NCBI GenBank assembly: GCA_003118195.1
Contig: BEXV01006503.1
Location: 1-10,721, forward strand
Origin: Hemicentrotus pulcherrimus
Lineage: Eukaryota; Echinodermata; Echinoidea; Camarodonta; Strongylocentrotidae
Reading direction: 5' to 3'
DNA: 10,721 nt
A program made the translations under genes and the position numbers. Shown here piece by piece: positions 1 to 7,348 of the stretch (positions are counted from its first letter, which is position 1; each line of letters starts with the position of its first letter). The notes under the pieces were generated by a model that ran no database searches, was not told the DNA's origin, and saw only the letters and a program-made list of their open reading frames with translations.

Positions 1-452
1 TAAATATAGGGGATAACGCGATTTGATAAAGAGTCGAACGTTTGGGATGGATGACAAAAAATGAATATGTGAAAGGGATTTTGGAGTATCGCTGTAAAAA
101 AAATGAAATATGACTATCAGAGAAGATCTTGATTCTAAAGTAGGTAAGTACAAGAAGGCGATGATGATTACAAGTGATTGTATTAACCCTCCTTCATACT
201 AACATGAATAGCTGGTGGCGTAATCGATGTGTGATATACTTCTAATTTATAATCAACAGTAGTGCTGTATCAATCCAATACTTTAACTAGTACTAAAATA
301 GTGTAAATAAACACAATCTTTTCAAAAAATATTGTACAAAACCTGTTTCAAAGGAGCTTTAGGATAAAACAAAATATGCATTGATATCAACATGTTTTGG
401 TAATGAGTTAGTAATCATGAATTTATCATATTCAAGACCATTTTGTTATTTC
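1..452. other. Non-coding, A/T-rich stretch
   Basis: No exon, RNA gene or repeat family could be recognised here. A donor-like AGgtaagt stands at 142-149, but the open segment before it is very short and matches no family known to me. Confidence 0.5.
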
Positions 453-479
453 TGAGAGAGAGGGAGAGAGAAAGAAATG

Positions 480-520
<41 letters not shown>

Positions 521-601
521 TAAAAAGAGAGCAAGGAAGAGAATGAGAGATATAGGGAGAGAAAGAGAGACATTAAGGGAGAGAGAGAGAGAGAGAGAGA
601 A
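453..601. repeat. GA-rich purine tract with (TA)n core
   Basis: This tract contains nearly pure (GA)n blocks at 493-512 and 578-601, a (TA)n block at about 480-492, and interrupted GA/GAAA sequence between them. The + strand is almost entirely purine outside the TA block. The serine/leucine-rich minus-strand reading frames over it are simple translations of the repeat and are not genes. Confidence 0.95.
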
Positions 602-1204
602 GGATGGTGATTTGATTGAATGCTAAACATGCACAAGTTGTTTTAAGTTTTTGTGTTATATTATGCAGCATTTCAATTTCGAATGGGTAAAACAGATTTT
701 GTAGAAAACGATAATGCATTTGATTTCGACGATGGCACTTGAAAATATTAGCCGATCGATAACGAGTGGAAGAAAATTTAGTATTTAGGTATGTAAAGAA
801 AGAAATGTGAAAAACAAGACTGGTGTGCGGTAGGGTCAATGTTATGATAATCAAGTCGCACACATTATTGTTTTACTCCGGCACAGAAACAAAAAAGTCG
901 CAGGTTGGTAGTTATGCAATATATCATGCTTGCCTTAACACTTTTATAATAATATAAACGAAGGAATTAAAAATCAATTCTTGCATCAGTATTATTTCAT
1001 TGATAATAAACTTGTTTCCCTAAACAGTGGTCCTGATAATCTGTTAAGGCTTTAGTACAACAAATATGCTTATTGTTATTGATATAATAATAAATAAATA
1101 ATCAAAATTATGAATTTGCTCGTGTTGATGTGTCATTAGCTTCCCAGTCCCTTTGATGATTTGAAATTTGTTTGAAAGAGATATTAGCCTTTAACGCGAA
1201 AGTA
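602..1204. other. Non-coding stretch between two GA tracts
   Basis: I see no supported exon here. An acceptor-like ttgtttccctaaacag ends at 1026, but all frames after it close within a few codons. Confidence 0.45.
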
Positions 1205-1370
1205 AGTGGGAGGTAGAGAGGAAGAAAGTAACATAGACAAAGGGAGAGAGAGAGAGAGAGAGAGAGACAAGGGGAAAGGAAGATTGAGAGAGGTGGCTAG
1301 AGAGAGATAGAACATGAGAAAGAAAGTGAGAGAGGAGGTACACGGGAGGATTGGAGGGAGAGAGGGGTAT
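1205..1370. repeat. Second GA-rich purine tract
   Basis: A 26-base (GA)n run at about 1242-1267 is flanked on both sides by degenerate AG-rich sequence. As in the first tract, the purines are on the + strand. The minus-strand frames across it translate to low-complexity serine/leucine sequence and are not coding. Confidence 0.95.
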
Positions 1371-1465
1371 TTCCTGTCTTGTATCAGTTTGGTCATGTAG
1401 ACAACACACCTAAGAAGAGCATATATCATTAGTGAACTCGATGCTTCTTACAAATTCTTTAGCAG

Positions 1466-1696
1466 CATAACCACAACCAGCTGAAAGCCGTTACTACTGG
1501 AATGTTTATAATACGTGAAACGGCAGCACCTGCTGATTACTTTCGCAATAATACATCGAATAAACATAGGTACATCGACATGAAAAATGTTTACCAAACG
1601 TCCTCAGAGGGGCAAGATGTAGACCTTGGTGGATATGTTCTCCCGAATGTGGACTCCAAAAGCGAGTCGAGCGAAAACTGTGGGAAAACTCAATAA
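1466..1696 (+). CDS. Possible terminal coding exon: cytoplasmic tail with tyrosine motifs
   Basis: The segment is open from 1463 to a TAA at 1694-1696. Its translation is hydrophilic and rich in Ser, Asn, Asp and Glu. It carries three closely spaced tyrosine motifs: YIDM (YxxM, the class bound by PI3-kinase p85 SH2 domains), NVYQTS, and GYVLPN (YxxP, the Crk/Nck SH2 class). This composition is typical of the intracellular end of a single-pass receptor. The best acceptor is the pyrimidine-containing attctttagcag ending at 1465 (phase 0); a weaker phase-1 choice is cggcag ending at 1526. No transmembrane segment is seen upstream, so it would sit in an earlier exon. I do not recognise a specific gene. 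It may be the 3' end of an upstream neighbour on the same strand, possibly another receptor of this cluster. A chance open frame of about 77 codons remains possible. Confidence 0.35.
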   Translation, partial: HNHNQLKAVTTGMFIIRETAAPADYFRNNTSNKHRYIDMKNVYQTSSEGQDVDLGGYVLPNVDSKSESSENCGKTQ

Positions 1697-1944
1697 CCAG
1701 TGTGAAACAAAACATGACATAGAGTGGAATCCATGAGTATACGGACATGCATACTGTAGGTAAAATACACACGAAATCAACGATGGAATTAGACAGTGTT
1801 GCGTGAGCGTTCAGTTGTTGCTAGTGTGCATGGTCTGTCATTTGTAATGGTGTAAGTAAGTGTGCTAAAACAAATAACTATCGAATGAGAATTTCACTCT
1901 TCAGTAAGATGACAACTGAAAGTGATGTCCAATTCGATTATAAA

Positions 1945-2048
1945 TGGAGATTATAAGTACTGTTCAGAAAACTGAAAGTGATATGGAGGTCATAAATACT
2001 GTTTTGAAAATTTGATTTTCAATGGAAGTCATGAGTACTGTTCTGTTC
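1945..2048. repeat. Degenerate 39-bp tandem repeat, about 2.6 copies
   Basis: Units start at 1945, 1984 and 2023. Each begins TGGA(A/G)(A/G)T(T/C)AT and continues with a TACTGTT motif. Exact 39-base spacing between the three starts supports a tandem origin, although the second half of each unit has drifted. Confidence 0.7.
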
Positions 2049-2081
2049 TGTTAATTATAATGCCTCCTTAGTGTTATCACT

Positions 2082-2087
2082 AATAAA
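2082..2087 (+). promoter_or_regulatory. Candidate polyadenylation signal AATAAA
   Basis: This is a canonical AATAAA about 385 bases after the stop of the putative tail exon. Such hexamers are common by chance in A/T-rich DNA, so its meaning depends on that exon. Confidence 0.3.
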
Positions 2088-2106
2088 ACAATATGAAGTT
2101 ATATTC

Positions 2107-3157
2107 AAAGTATAGAATGATTATCATATATATATTCAGTAACTTAACCTCTTTGTGATACACGAAGTAATGGTTATCGTAAGATTGAAACTTATAAAAG
2201 TAATTGATTATTCACACGCAATGCACAAAAACCTAAACAAATTAAATCTATCAATCATTTTGCTTTCCTTAACTGGGTATAGATGTGTTGTAGCAAATAA
2301 CTTAGATATTTACATGATTTACTTTAGATTGTAAATATTCATCATGATGCTTGTGTAAAAAAAAAATGTATATACAAAGACTATTCACACACGCCAGGCA
2401 GATTAGCATGCAAGAGATGTTAGCTTGTCAGGGAGAACGAATATTCAAATACCATGAATGATTCATTGAAATATCATTGAGTTCTTTTTGCCAATTTCGA
2501 ACCATTGCCTAAATCTGTTTAGTTTAGACAGTCTCGTCTAAATGATACAAAGTCCGCGCACAAGTATATTTGACTTCTAAATTCGATTAACGTAGACATT
2601 AATAAATTATCTATCAAACAGTAGAATCATTCAATACCTACCAATATAGTGTGAGTCGGATCTTGCAAGGGCGGAAAGTCTAGCCTCTTGTCACCTTCAA
2701 CCAGTCGCTTCGGGTTTCATAACGTTATATAATGTCAAAAGGCTCTGTGTAACCAAACAGAATGACTAGTTTCCCAATATTATGAATGATATGAGCTTGG
2801 TCCGATTTTTAAAAAAAAAACTACGGACCTATATCTGTAATTTTTTTTTCCTCGAAGAAATCCTTCACGAATAAAAGAATTACACTCTCACAAAGAAGGT
2901 GTTAGCTTCTTGGACAAATGTCGGCAGTCTAAGAATTGGTTTAACTCCCCTTTCTTGAAAATAAGGTGTTGCAACGCCCCTGTTATTTATCGCAGTTTTA
3001 CGATCAGAAAAATCTGATTTGTAGTTAATCGAGGGGGCAATGGATCCGTTTCAGGAAAAAATAAATCTTTTGCTCGCTCTGCGTCACTCTGGGTCACTTG
3101 GGATAATATACAATGAAATAGAGCTTTGCGGAAACCCATCGGCAGTCTTCTACCTAG
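2107..3157. other. Intergenic or intronic stretch before the SRCR exons
   Basis: No exon could be supported. There are poly-A and poly-T runs (about 2810-2850) and a small perfect hairpin ATCAGA-AAAA-TCTGAT at 3003-3018. A signal-peptide exon for the SRCR gene would be expected upstream of 3158 but was not recognised; the in-frame ATG at 3040 is followed by a peptide that does not resemble a signal peptide. The bases just before 3158 (cagtcttctacctag) make a good acceptor. Confidence 0.4.
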
Positions 3158-3661
3158 GAGTCCGTCTCGTCAATTGCTCCAATTTTAGCGAGTTTTTGCA
3201 ACCGGCGACGAGGCCTTCTACAACGCTAATCTTAGCGGGGGAAGGGGAAGGGGTGTCGCACTCAGAGCGTCCAAACCTACGATGATTTTCAGCCGAATTA
3301 GCGTCGGGAGTCGAGCTCGTACTGGGTGGCGAGCTCATTTAAAAATACCCCGTAGTCAGCACTTGCGTCGCCGTGCGAAAACTCGCTAATGCTGAAGGAA
3401 GAGTGGAGGTCTTGTACGGTGGATCGTGGATGACCGTTTGTGGAGGTTCCTGGTATTTGTTCCAAGCGAGGGTGGTTTGCAGGATGCTGGGGTTTGACGG
3501 TGCTGTGGAAGCGCCACGATCGGCTAGTTTTGGACAGGGTTCTGGTGACATTCTTTACATCAATTGTTTGGGATCAGAAGACAGCCTGGCAGACTGTTTC
3601 ACTTGGGTTGATTCTTCATGTGAGCATCACATGGATGTAGGTGCCGTGTGTTACTCAGGAG
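3158..3661 (+). pseudogene. SRCR domain exon 1, interrupted by a transposon insertion
   Basis: The exon begins after tctacctag in phase 1 with GVRLVNCSN, the start of an SRCR domain. The domain resumes at 3388 as NAEGRVEVLYGGSW and runs to CYSG at the gtacgt donor (3662). The bases between (about 3184-3387) are an inserted inverted-repeat element. They keep the frame (204 bases) but add in-frame stops TGA 3283-3285 and TAA 3340-3342. The downstream part keeps six cysteines (TVC, VVC, INC, ADC, SSC, AVC), equivalent to C2, C3, C5, C6, C7 and C8 of SRCR group A. The extra Cys in VNCSN is not shared with the sister exons. The usual CDDGWD segment reads CGGSWY, and the ILLNYVNC segment is two residues shorter (ILYINC). 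As written the exon cannot code a full domain; an acceptor inside the insertion (before 3356) could rescue most of it. Confidence 0.8.
3184..3389. mobile_element. MITE-like inverted-repeat element inside SRCR exon 1
   Basis: A segment of about 200 bases is bounded by imperfect terminal inverted repeats. The left end, from 3185, reads TTAGCGAGTTTTTGCAAC and continues to GGCGAC at 3209. The right end at 3367-3389 is its reverse complement with one mismatch and two one-base gaps. It has no open frame of transposase size, so it would be non-autonomous. The hexamer TTAGCG/CGCTAA occurs five times (3185, 3224, 3232, 3298, 3384), and the interior is visibly richer in G+C than its surroundings. Removing 3184-3387 while keeping one AAT joins SN directly to AEGRVEV. 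AAT at 3181-3183 and 3388-3390 could be a target-site duplication; a TA target (3186-3187 and 3387-3388) fits equally well. I cannot assign a transposon family. Confidence 0.75.
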
Positions 3662-3999
3662 GTACGTTTGGACATGAGGAAGCGACTAGTCGTAATTCTA
3701 AATGGAATACTGTTAAAATCAAATGAAAGGGAAAACAAATCTTCTGTTGAACTTATTAAGTCATTGATATACTTTTTCCCATCATTACCTGAGAATTGAT
3801 TAAATTATAAAAGTATAAGTTTCCGTTTGGAAATATGCCTGTATAGGTCTCATCACATTTTATGATAGCATTTGACCTTAATTTTTTCCAGTCACTCCTT
3901 AAATGTAGACCAACAGTCTTATCGCTGTTGAGAACTCGTACACATAATATAGGGTACATTTCGTTTGCTTTAGTTCATACATTTTTCTTTTTTAATTTG
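3662..3999 (+). other. Intron after SRCR exon 1, first part
   Basis: This runs from a strong gtacgt donor to a short SRCR exon relic. It is A/T-rich and nothing else was recognised in it. Confidence 0.5.
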
Positions 4000-4044
4000 G
4001 TCCACCCTAATCCTTTCGAGATCCATTTGATCGGTGGCACCACC
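4000..4044 (+). pseudogene. Relic of an SRCR exon start, acceptor lost
   Basis: Fourteen codons read VHPNPFEIHLIGGT, against AHPNPFQVRLVGGS at the start of SRCR exon 3. The match is in the same frame as those exons and lies after a pyrimidine-rich stretch, exactly where an exon would begin. The acceptor dinucleotide is GG at 3999-4000 where the sister exons have AG. After about 4044 the similarity stops, and no GRVEV, Cys or donor segments follow. This looks like the 5' stub of a duplicated SRCR exon whose remainder was deleted or replaced. It is too short to have been maintained as coding sequence. Confidence 0.7.
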
Positions 4045-4387
4045 ATTACAATTTTGTTCCTCAATAAAATCGTTCACTTTAAAACAGCAAATATTCGTTC
4101 ATTCATTTATATACTATGTAATTACGTAAATAATGACCTTTGTTGCCCATATTTATTTACACGGCGGTATTTATCTGGTGGTTTGTCTCGCCAAGCGCCA
4201 AGTCTTTTATTTTTTTTTTACCTTTCTTGAATGATTTGTGAGCAATAAATGTGAAATTTCGGTCAGACCATTGTAAAAGCATATCTTACTTCGTACACGT
4301 TGGTTTTGTTAAACTGTATAATACGTACAAATCTCAGATCCTGTAAAATGTGGACATTTAAAACAGATTTTTTGTCCTTCTCCTTAG
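4045..4387 (+). other. Intron before SRCR exon 2
   Basis: A/T-rich with a long T run at about 4208-4219. It ends in tccttctccttag, the acceptor of the next exon. Nothing else was recognised. Confidence 0.5.
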
Positions 4388-4720
4388 CCCACCCTGAGCC
4401 ATTTCAAGTTCGTCTTGTCGGTGGGTCTCACAATGCTGAAGGCAGAGTAGAGGTACTATACGATGGATCATGGGGAAATGTATGTCATGATGGCTGGGAT
4501 TTGAGAGACGCGAGGGTGGTTTGTAGGATGCTGGGGTTTGATGGAGCCTTGGACGCACCAGGATTTGTACGGTTTGGTCAAGGTTCTGGTCGTATTCTTC
4601 TGAACTATGTCAACTGTGATGGAACAGAAGACAACCTAGCTGACTGTGCTAATCCAGGGATTGAAGATTACAATTACTGTGCTAATCGTGGCAATGCCGG
4701 CGTAATTTGTTATTCAGGAG
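4388..4720 (+). CDS. SRCR domain exon 2 (intact)
   Basis: A 333-base phase 1-1 exon between tctccttag and the donor gtaatt encodes one complete SRCR domain of about 105 residues plus a short N-terminal linker (AHPEPFQ). The order is VRLVGGS, GRVEVLYDGSW, NVCHDGWD, DARVVCRMLGFDGA, FGQGSG, LLNYVNCDGTEDNLADC, YNYC and AGVICYSG. Six cysteines are present, with LGF where group B has LGC, so the pattern is group A-like although the domain is in a single exon, as described in sea urchin SRCR genes. The acidic CDDGWD segment is changed to CHDGWD. The motif VEVLYDGSW matches the bacteria-binding VEVLxxxxW motif of DMBT1. SRCR domains bind microbial and protein ligands outside the cell; the ligand here is unknown. 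The exon is closely similar to exon 3, with identical stretches of 30, 27 and 67 bases. Confidence 0.93.
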
Positions 4721-6321
4721 GTAATTTAACACCCTATTTTAGTCAGCATGCGCTACATCAATGGCGTATCGTGTCGATAATTATAGGTACTGCCAAATGA
4801 AGGAAAATTCACATAATTTACATATTTTAGTCATGTTAGGGGAATTATCATGTTTCATTTGGGCATAGTATTTGTGTGAAAGTTATTCGATCAATAATAA
4901 GGGGTTGTGCCGAAGGTTATATTTGATAATTCAATGAAATTAGCAGAAGTGTTGTTTTACTAACCAGTACTTCTTCTTATTACGTGTAGGTAAAGCAAAG
5001 ATATTCGGTAAGGCAGGATTGTGTATGTAGGTAACTCCATTACATTTGAACCGATACGTAAAGCAAATAAGTTAGTTCTTACAGTCTGCACTGCATCGCA
5101 GCTTTTCGACATATAAATCGACATTCTGGTCTGATTTCTTTAGAGCAGTGAAACGTAGACAAAAGTAAGAGAATCAGTGATTGTTGAGTGATTACGAAGC
5201 ATGGGTGATTGATTGCTCGAGAGATGATCAATTGGTTGATACTGTGCATAAGAAGGGTGTAGATTTACTCCCCACCGAGTGTGGACTCAATCATAAAGGG
5301 TATGAAATTCAACCCCACGGGTGTAAATTTGAACCACTTTTTCATGAAAATGGAACCAAAAGGTGTTAATAAAGCACCATTGGGTGCAAATTTCACTCCT
5401 TAAGGGGAGTCATCATAACCTTGGGGTGCAAATTTACCCCTTCTTGTTAAAAAAATAATTTACTCCCTACATTGGGAGTAAATTTACTCCCTGAGGGCTG
5501 TCACTTATGCAACAAGTAGTTACTCCCTAAAGTAAATCAATTTATACCTATTTCTCTGTGTGTGTAGCATTCGTGTAAAACAAATTTTCTTTAGAGGTGA
5601 CATTAAATATCATTCATAAAAAAAAAACATTTTTTGACTCATCCTTAGGCTGGAGGGGGGGGGGGTTGGATGGAATCAACAGTGAACGAAGAAAACGACA
5701 TATGTAGACCTATCTATTAAAAAAAAAGGCTTGTGAATTGACATGAACGAGGATAAACTGGGGCCACATCAATTTTACATCAGGACACCTCTTCTGCCAC
5801 GCAAGACACAGGGACTTTATGTGTGGATTTGTAGCAGGAGGAGCATTTTTCTTGATATTGTATGTTCACCTGAATGCGCGATTGGTAGTGCCTTGATAAA
5901 AAAACTGTTATCGGACCAAGCATCCAAAGTACTTTAAAAAAATTAATTGACAAAAAAGTAAAACTAATAATGAATTTGAATTGGCTTGGAATTGCTAAAA
6001 AAAAATACAACGCTTTGAATCATTAAGGTAAAGACAAAAAGAAAAAGAAGGCGCCTTTAATAGGCTAATGCACTACACCATAGTTATGATTTGTCATGGT
6101 TTATCAAATTTCACAACAAATGTTTGTAGTTTTAGAAGAAGAAAAAAAATGCCTTGTGTTGATTTTGTTCATAAATGATATCGAAACGCAAATAATAATA
6201 CTGAACAAAGTGAACATTTTCGCATTGTAATCATTTTCACAAAAGTAGTCTGAGCCGCGTGTAAATATTATATCCTTACATTGGTACAAACGAATGACTT
6301 TTTTAAAAAACTCATTTTTAG
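4721..6321 (+). other. Intron between SRCR exons 2 and 3
   Basis: A 1601-base intron from GTAATT to CATTTTTAG. Besides the palindrome array at 5255-5527 and an 11-base G run at 5655-5665, it holds only A/T-rich sequence with several A and T runs. The open frames at 5181-5369, 5743-5937 and on the minus strand show no family resemblance and are treated as chance. Confidence 0.6.
5255..5527. repeat. Array of short palindromes centred on AAATTT
   Basis: A cluster of related near-palindromes has the form GGGTGNAAATTTNACCCC or GGGAGTAAATTTACTCCC. Copies lie at 5255-5273, 5298-5316, 5319-5336, 5362-5378 (degenerate), 5382-5399, 5423-5440 and 5474-5491; the last is a perfect 18-base palindrome. Half-units occur at 5457-5467 and 5520-5527. 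Further small palindromes (TTTTCATGAAAA at 5339-5350, GAGT/ACTC near 5284) fill some gaps, giving palindrome centres roughly every 20 bases over the first 140 bases. Not recognised as a named repeat. Confidence 0.8.
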
Positions 6322-6654
6322 CTCATCCGAATCCATTTCAAGTTCGTCTTGTCGGTGGGTCTAACGATGCTGAGGGCAGAGTAGAAATACTGTACGATGG
6401 ATCCTGGGGAACTATCTGTGATACTTGGTGGGATCTGAGGGACGCGAGGGTGGTTTGTAGAATGCTGGTGTTTGATGGAGCCTTAGACGCACCGAGATCT
6501 GCTAGGTTTGGTCAAGGCTCTGGCCGCATTCTACTAAACTATGTAAACTGTGACGGAACAGAAGACAACCTAGCTGACTGTTCTCATCAAGGGATTGAAG
6601 ATTACAATTACTGTGCTAATCGTGGCAATGCCGGCGTAATTTGTTATTCAGGAG
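6322..6654 (+). CDS. SRCR domain exon 3 (intact)
   Basis: A 333-base phase 1-1 exon from ctcatttttag to the donor gtttgt encodes linker AHPNPFQ, then VRLVGGSNDAEGRVEILYDGSW, an SRCR domain with six cysteines (TIC, VVC, VNC, ADC, YNYC, VIC). The segment after the first cysteine reads CDTWWD rather than CDDGWD. The usually conserved MLGFDG is MLVFDG (Gly to Val), a change that may affect folding. It is the nearest relative of exon 2, with the last 67 bases (6590-6656) identical including synonymous positions and two intron bases, while the middle carries many synonymous and non-synonymous differences. The introns on either side show no clear similarity. Expected role is the same as for exon 2: one extracellular ligand-binding module in a repeat chain. 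Confidence 0.93.
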
Positions 6655-7348
6655 GTTTGTTTTCAAAAAGCTATATTCTAAATCAACTTCTATGAAATGC
6701 TTCTATCTCTCTTTGCGTAGTATTCTCATAAGTTAAGCCGGGACTAAGTCCAGACTAAACAAGAATTTGAGTTCACACTTCTATGGAATGCTAGGTTTCA
6801 TCTTCCTCCTTCTACATTCATGACAAAGATAATCTACCATAGACTTTGTTGAAATTCAGATCTTTTTCTTTCCATTTCATCGCAATTTTTTTGGACACTT
6901 TCCATTGAAGGATTAAAATAATCTGTACAGGGTAAATAAGTTGGCAACAGGCACTCCAAAGTGTGGACTAACTTAGTACGCGCTACTGGAATACCACCCC
7001 ATATATATGATTGATGCAGTCAAGGCCAAGGCTTAAATCTCCAAGACCAAGGACAAATCAATAATAACGATGGGGAAAATGAAACGTGGGGGGGGGGGGC
7101 ACTGTGTCCACTGCCCATCCGGGAGTGCCGCCTCTGAATGAAGGGAACAGTTTGTAGTTTAAGAAATCATTTTGAAAGGAATCAAACTTTTTCTACGGTA
7201 ATAGATAAAAAGGGGCTTACCATTACAAGCATTAAAAGCCACGCTTTTCAATAAGCCTCTAATTTCCAACCTAACTAGAACATGATGGGGAATGGCTATT
7301 AATGGTGGCTTTCCCAAATAAAAAAATAAAAAATTGTTTTCGTTATAG
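6655..7348 (+). other. Intron between SRCR exons 3 and 4
   Basis: A 694-base intron from gtttgt to cgttatag. It contains a 12-base G run at 7088-7099 and a weak inverted pair GGCACTCC (6951-6958) / GGGAGTGCC (7120-7128). No coding segment or named repeat was recognised. Confidence 0.6.

Larger units (their letters stand above)
1697..2106 (+). other. Possible 3' untranslated region of the upstream exon
   Basis: This stretch runs from the TAA at 1694-1696 to just past an AATAAA. It is A/T-rich with no long open frame and includes a degenerate tandem repeat. Its status as a 3'UTR depends entirely on the preceding exon being real. Confidence 0.3.

Noticed and set aside
110..149. ATG-led short open segment ending in a donor-like AGgtaagt, as a possible first exon
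   Set aside because: Only about eleven codons, no signal-peptide character, and no matching partner exon; one donor consensus in A/T-rich DNA is weak evidence.
415..863. Minus-strand Ser/Leu-rich reading frames across the GA tract
   Set aside because: They are translations of (CT)n repeats; composition and overlap with the microsatellite explain them.
1506..1772. Minus-strand frame opposite the putative tail exon
   Set aside because: No domain, no splice context; it overlaps the more plausible + strand frame.
2640..2760. G/C-richer patch examined as a tRNA or tRNA-derived SINE
   Set aside because: No A box/B box pair and no cloverleaf pairing could be found by eye.
3040..3157. In-frame ATG before SRCR exon 1 as a start with signal peptide
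   Set aside because: The peptide lacks a hydrophobic core and a cleavage-like end, and a good phase-1 acceptor at 3156-3157 explains the exon start better.
5181..5369. 62-codon open frame on the + strand
   Set aside because: It lies largely over the palindrome array and has no resemblance to any family; treated as chance.
5655..5665. G run (and another at 7088-7099) as a G-quadruplex
   Set aside because: Single homopolymer runs rather than four spaced G tracts; more likely slippage or sequencing-length uncertainty.
5743..6010. Overlapping + and - strand open frames in the exon 2-3 intron
   Set aside because: No domain, no conserved motif, and no splice sites in the family's phase.
6951..7128. 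Inverted pair GGCACTCC / GGGAGTGCC as ends of another transposon
   Set aside because: Only eight matching bases, no target duplication and no further symmetry.
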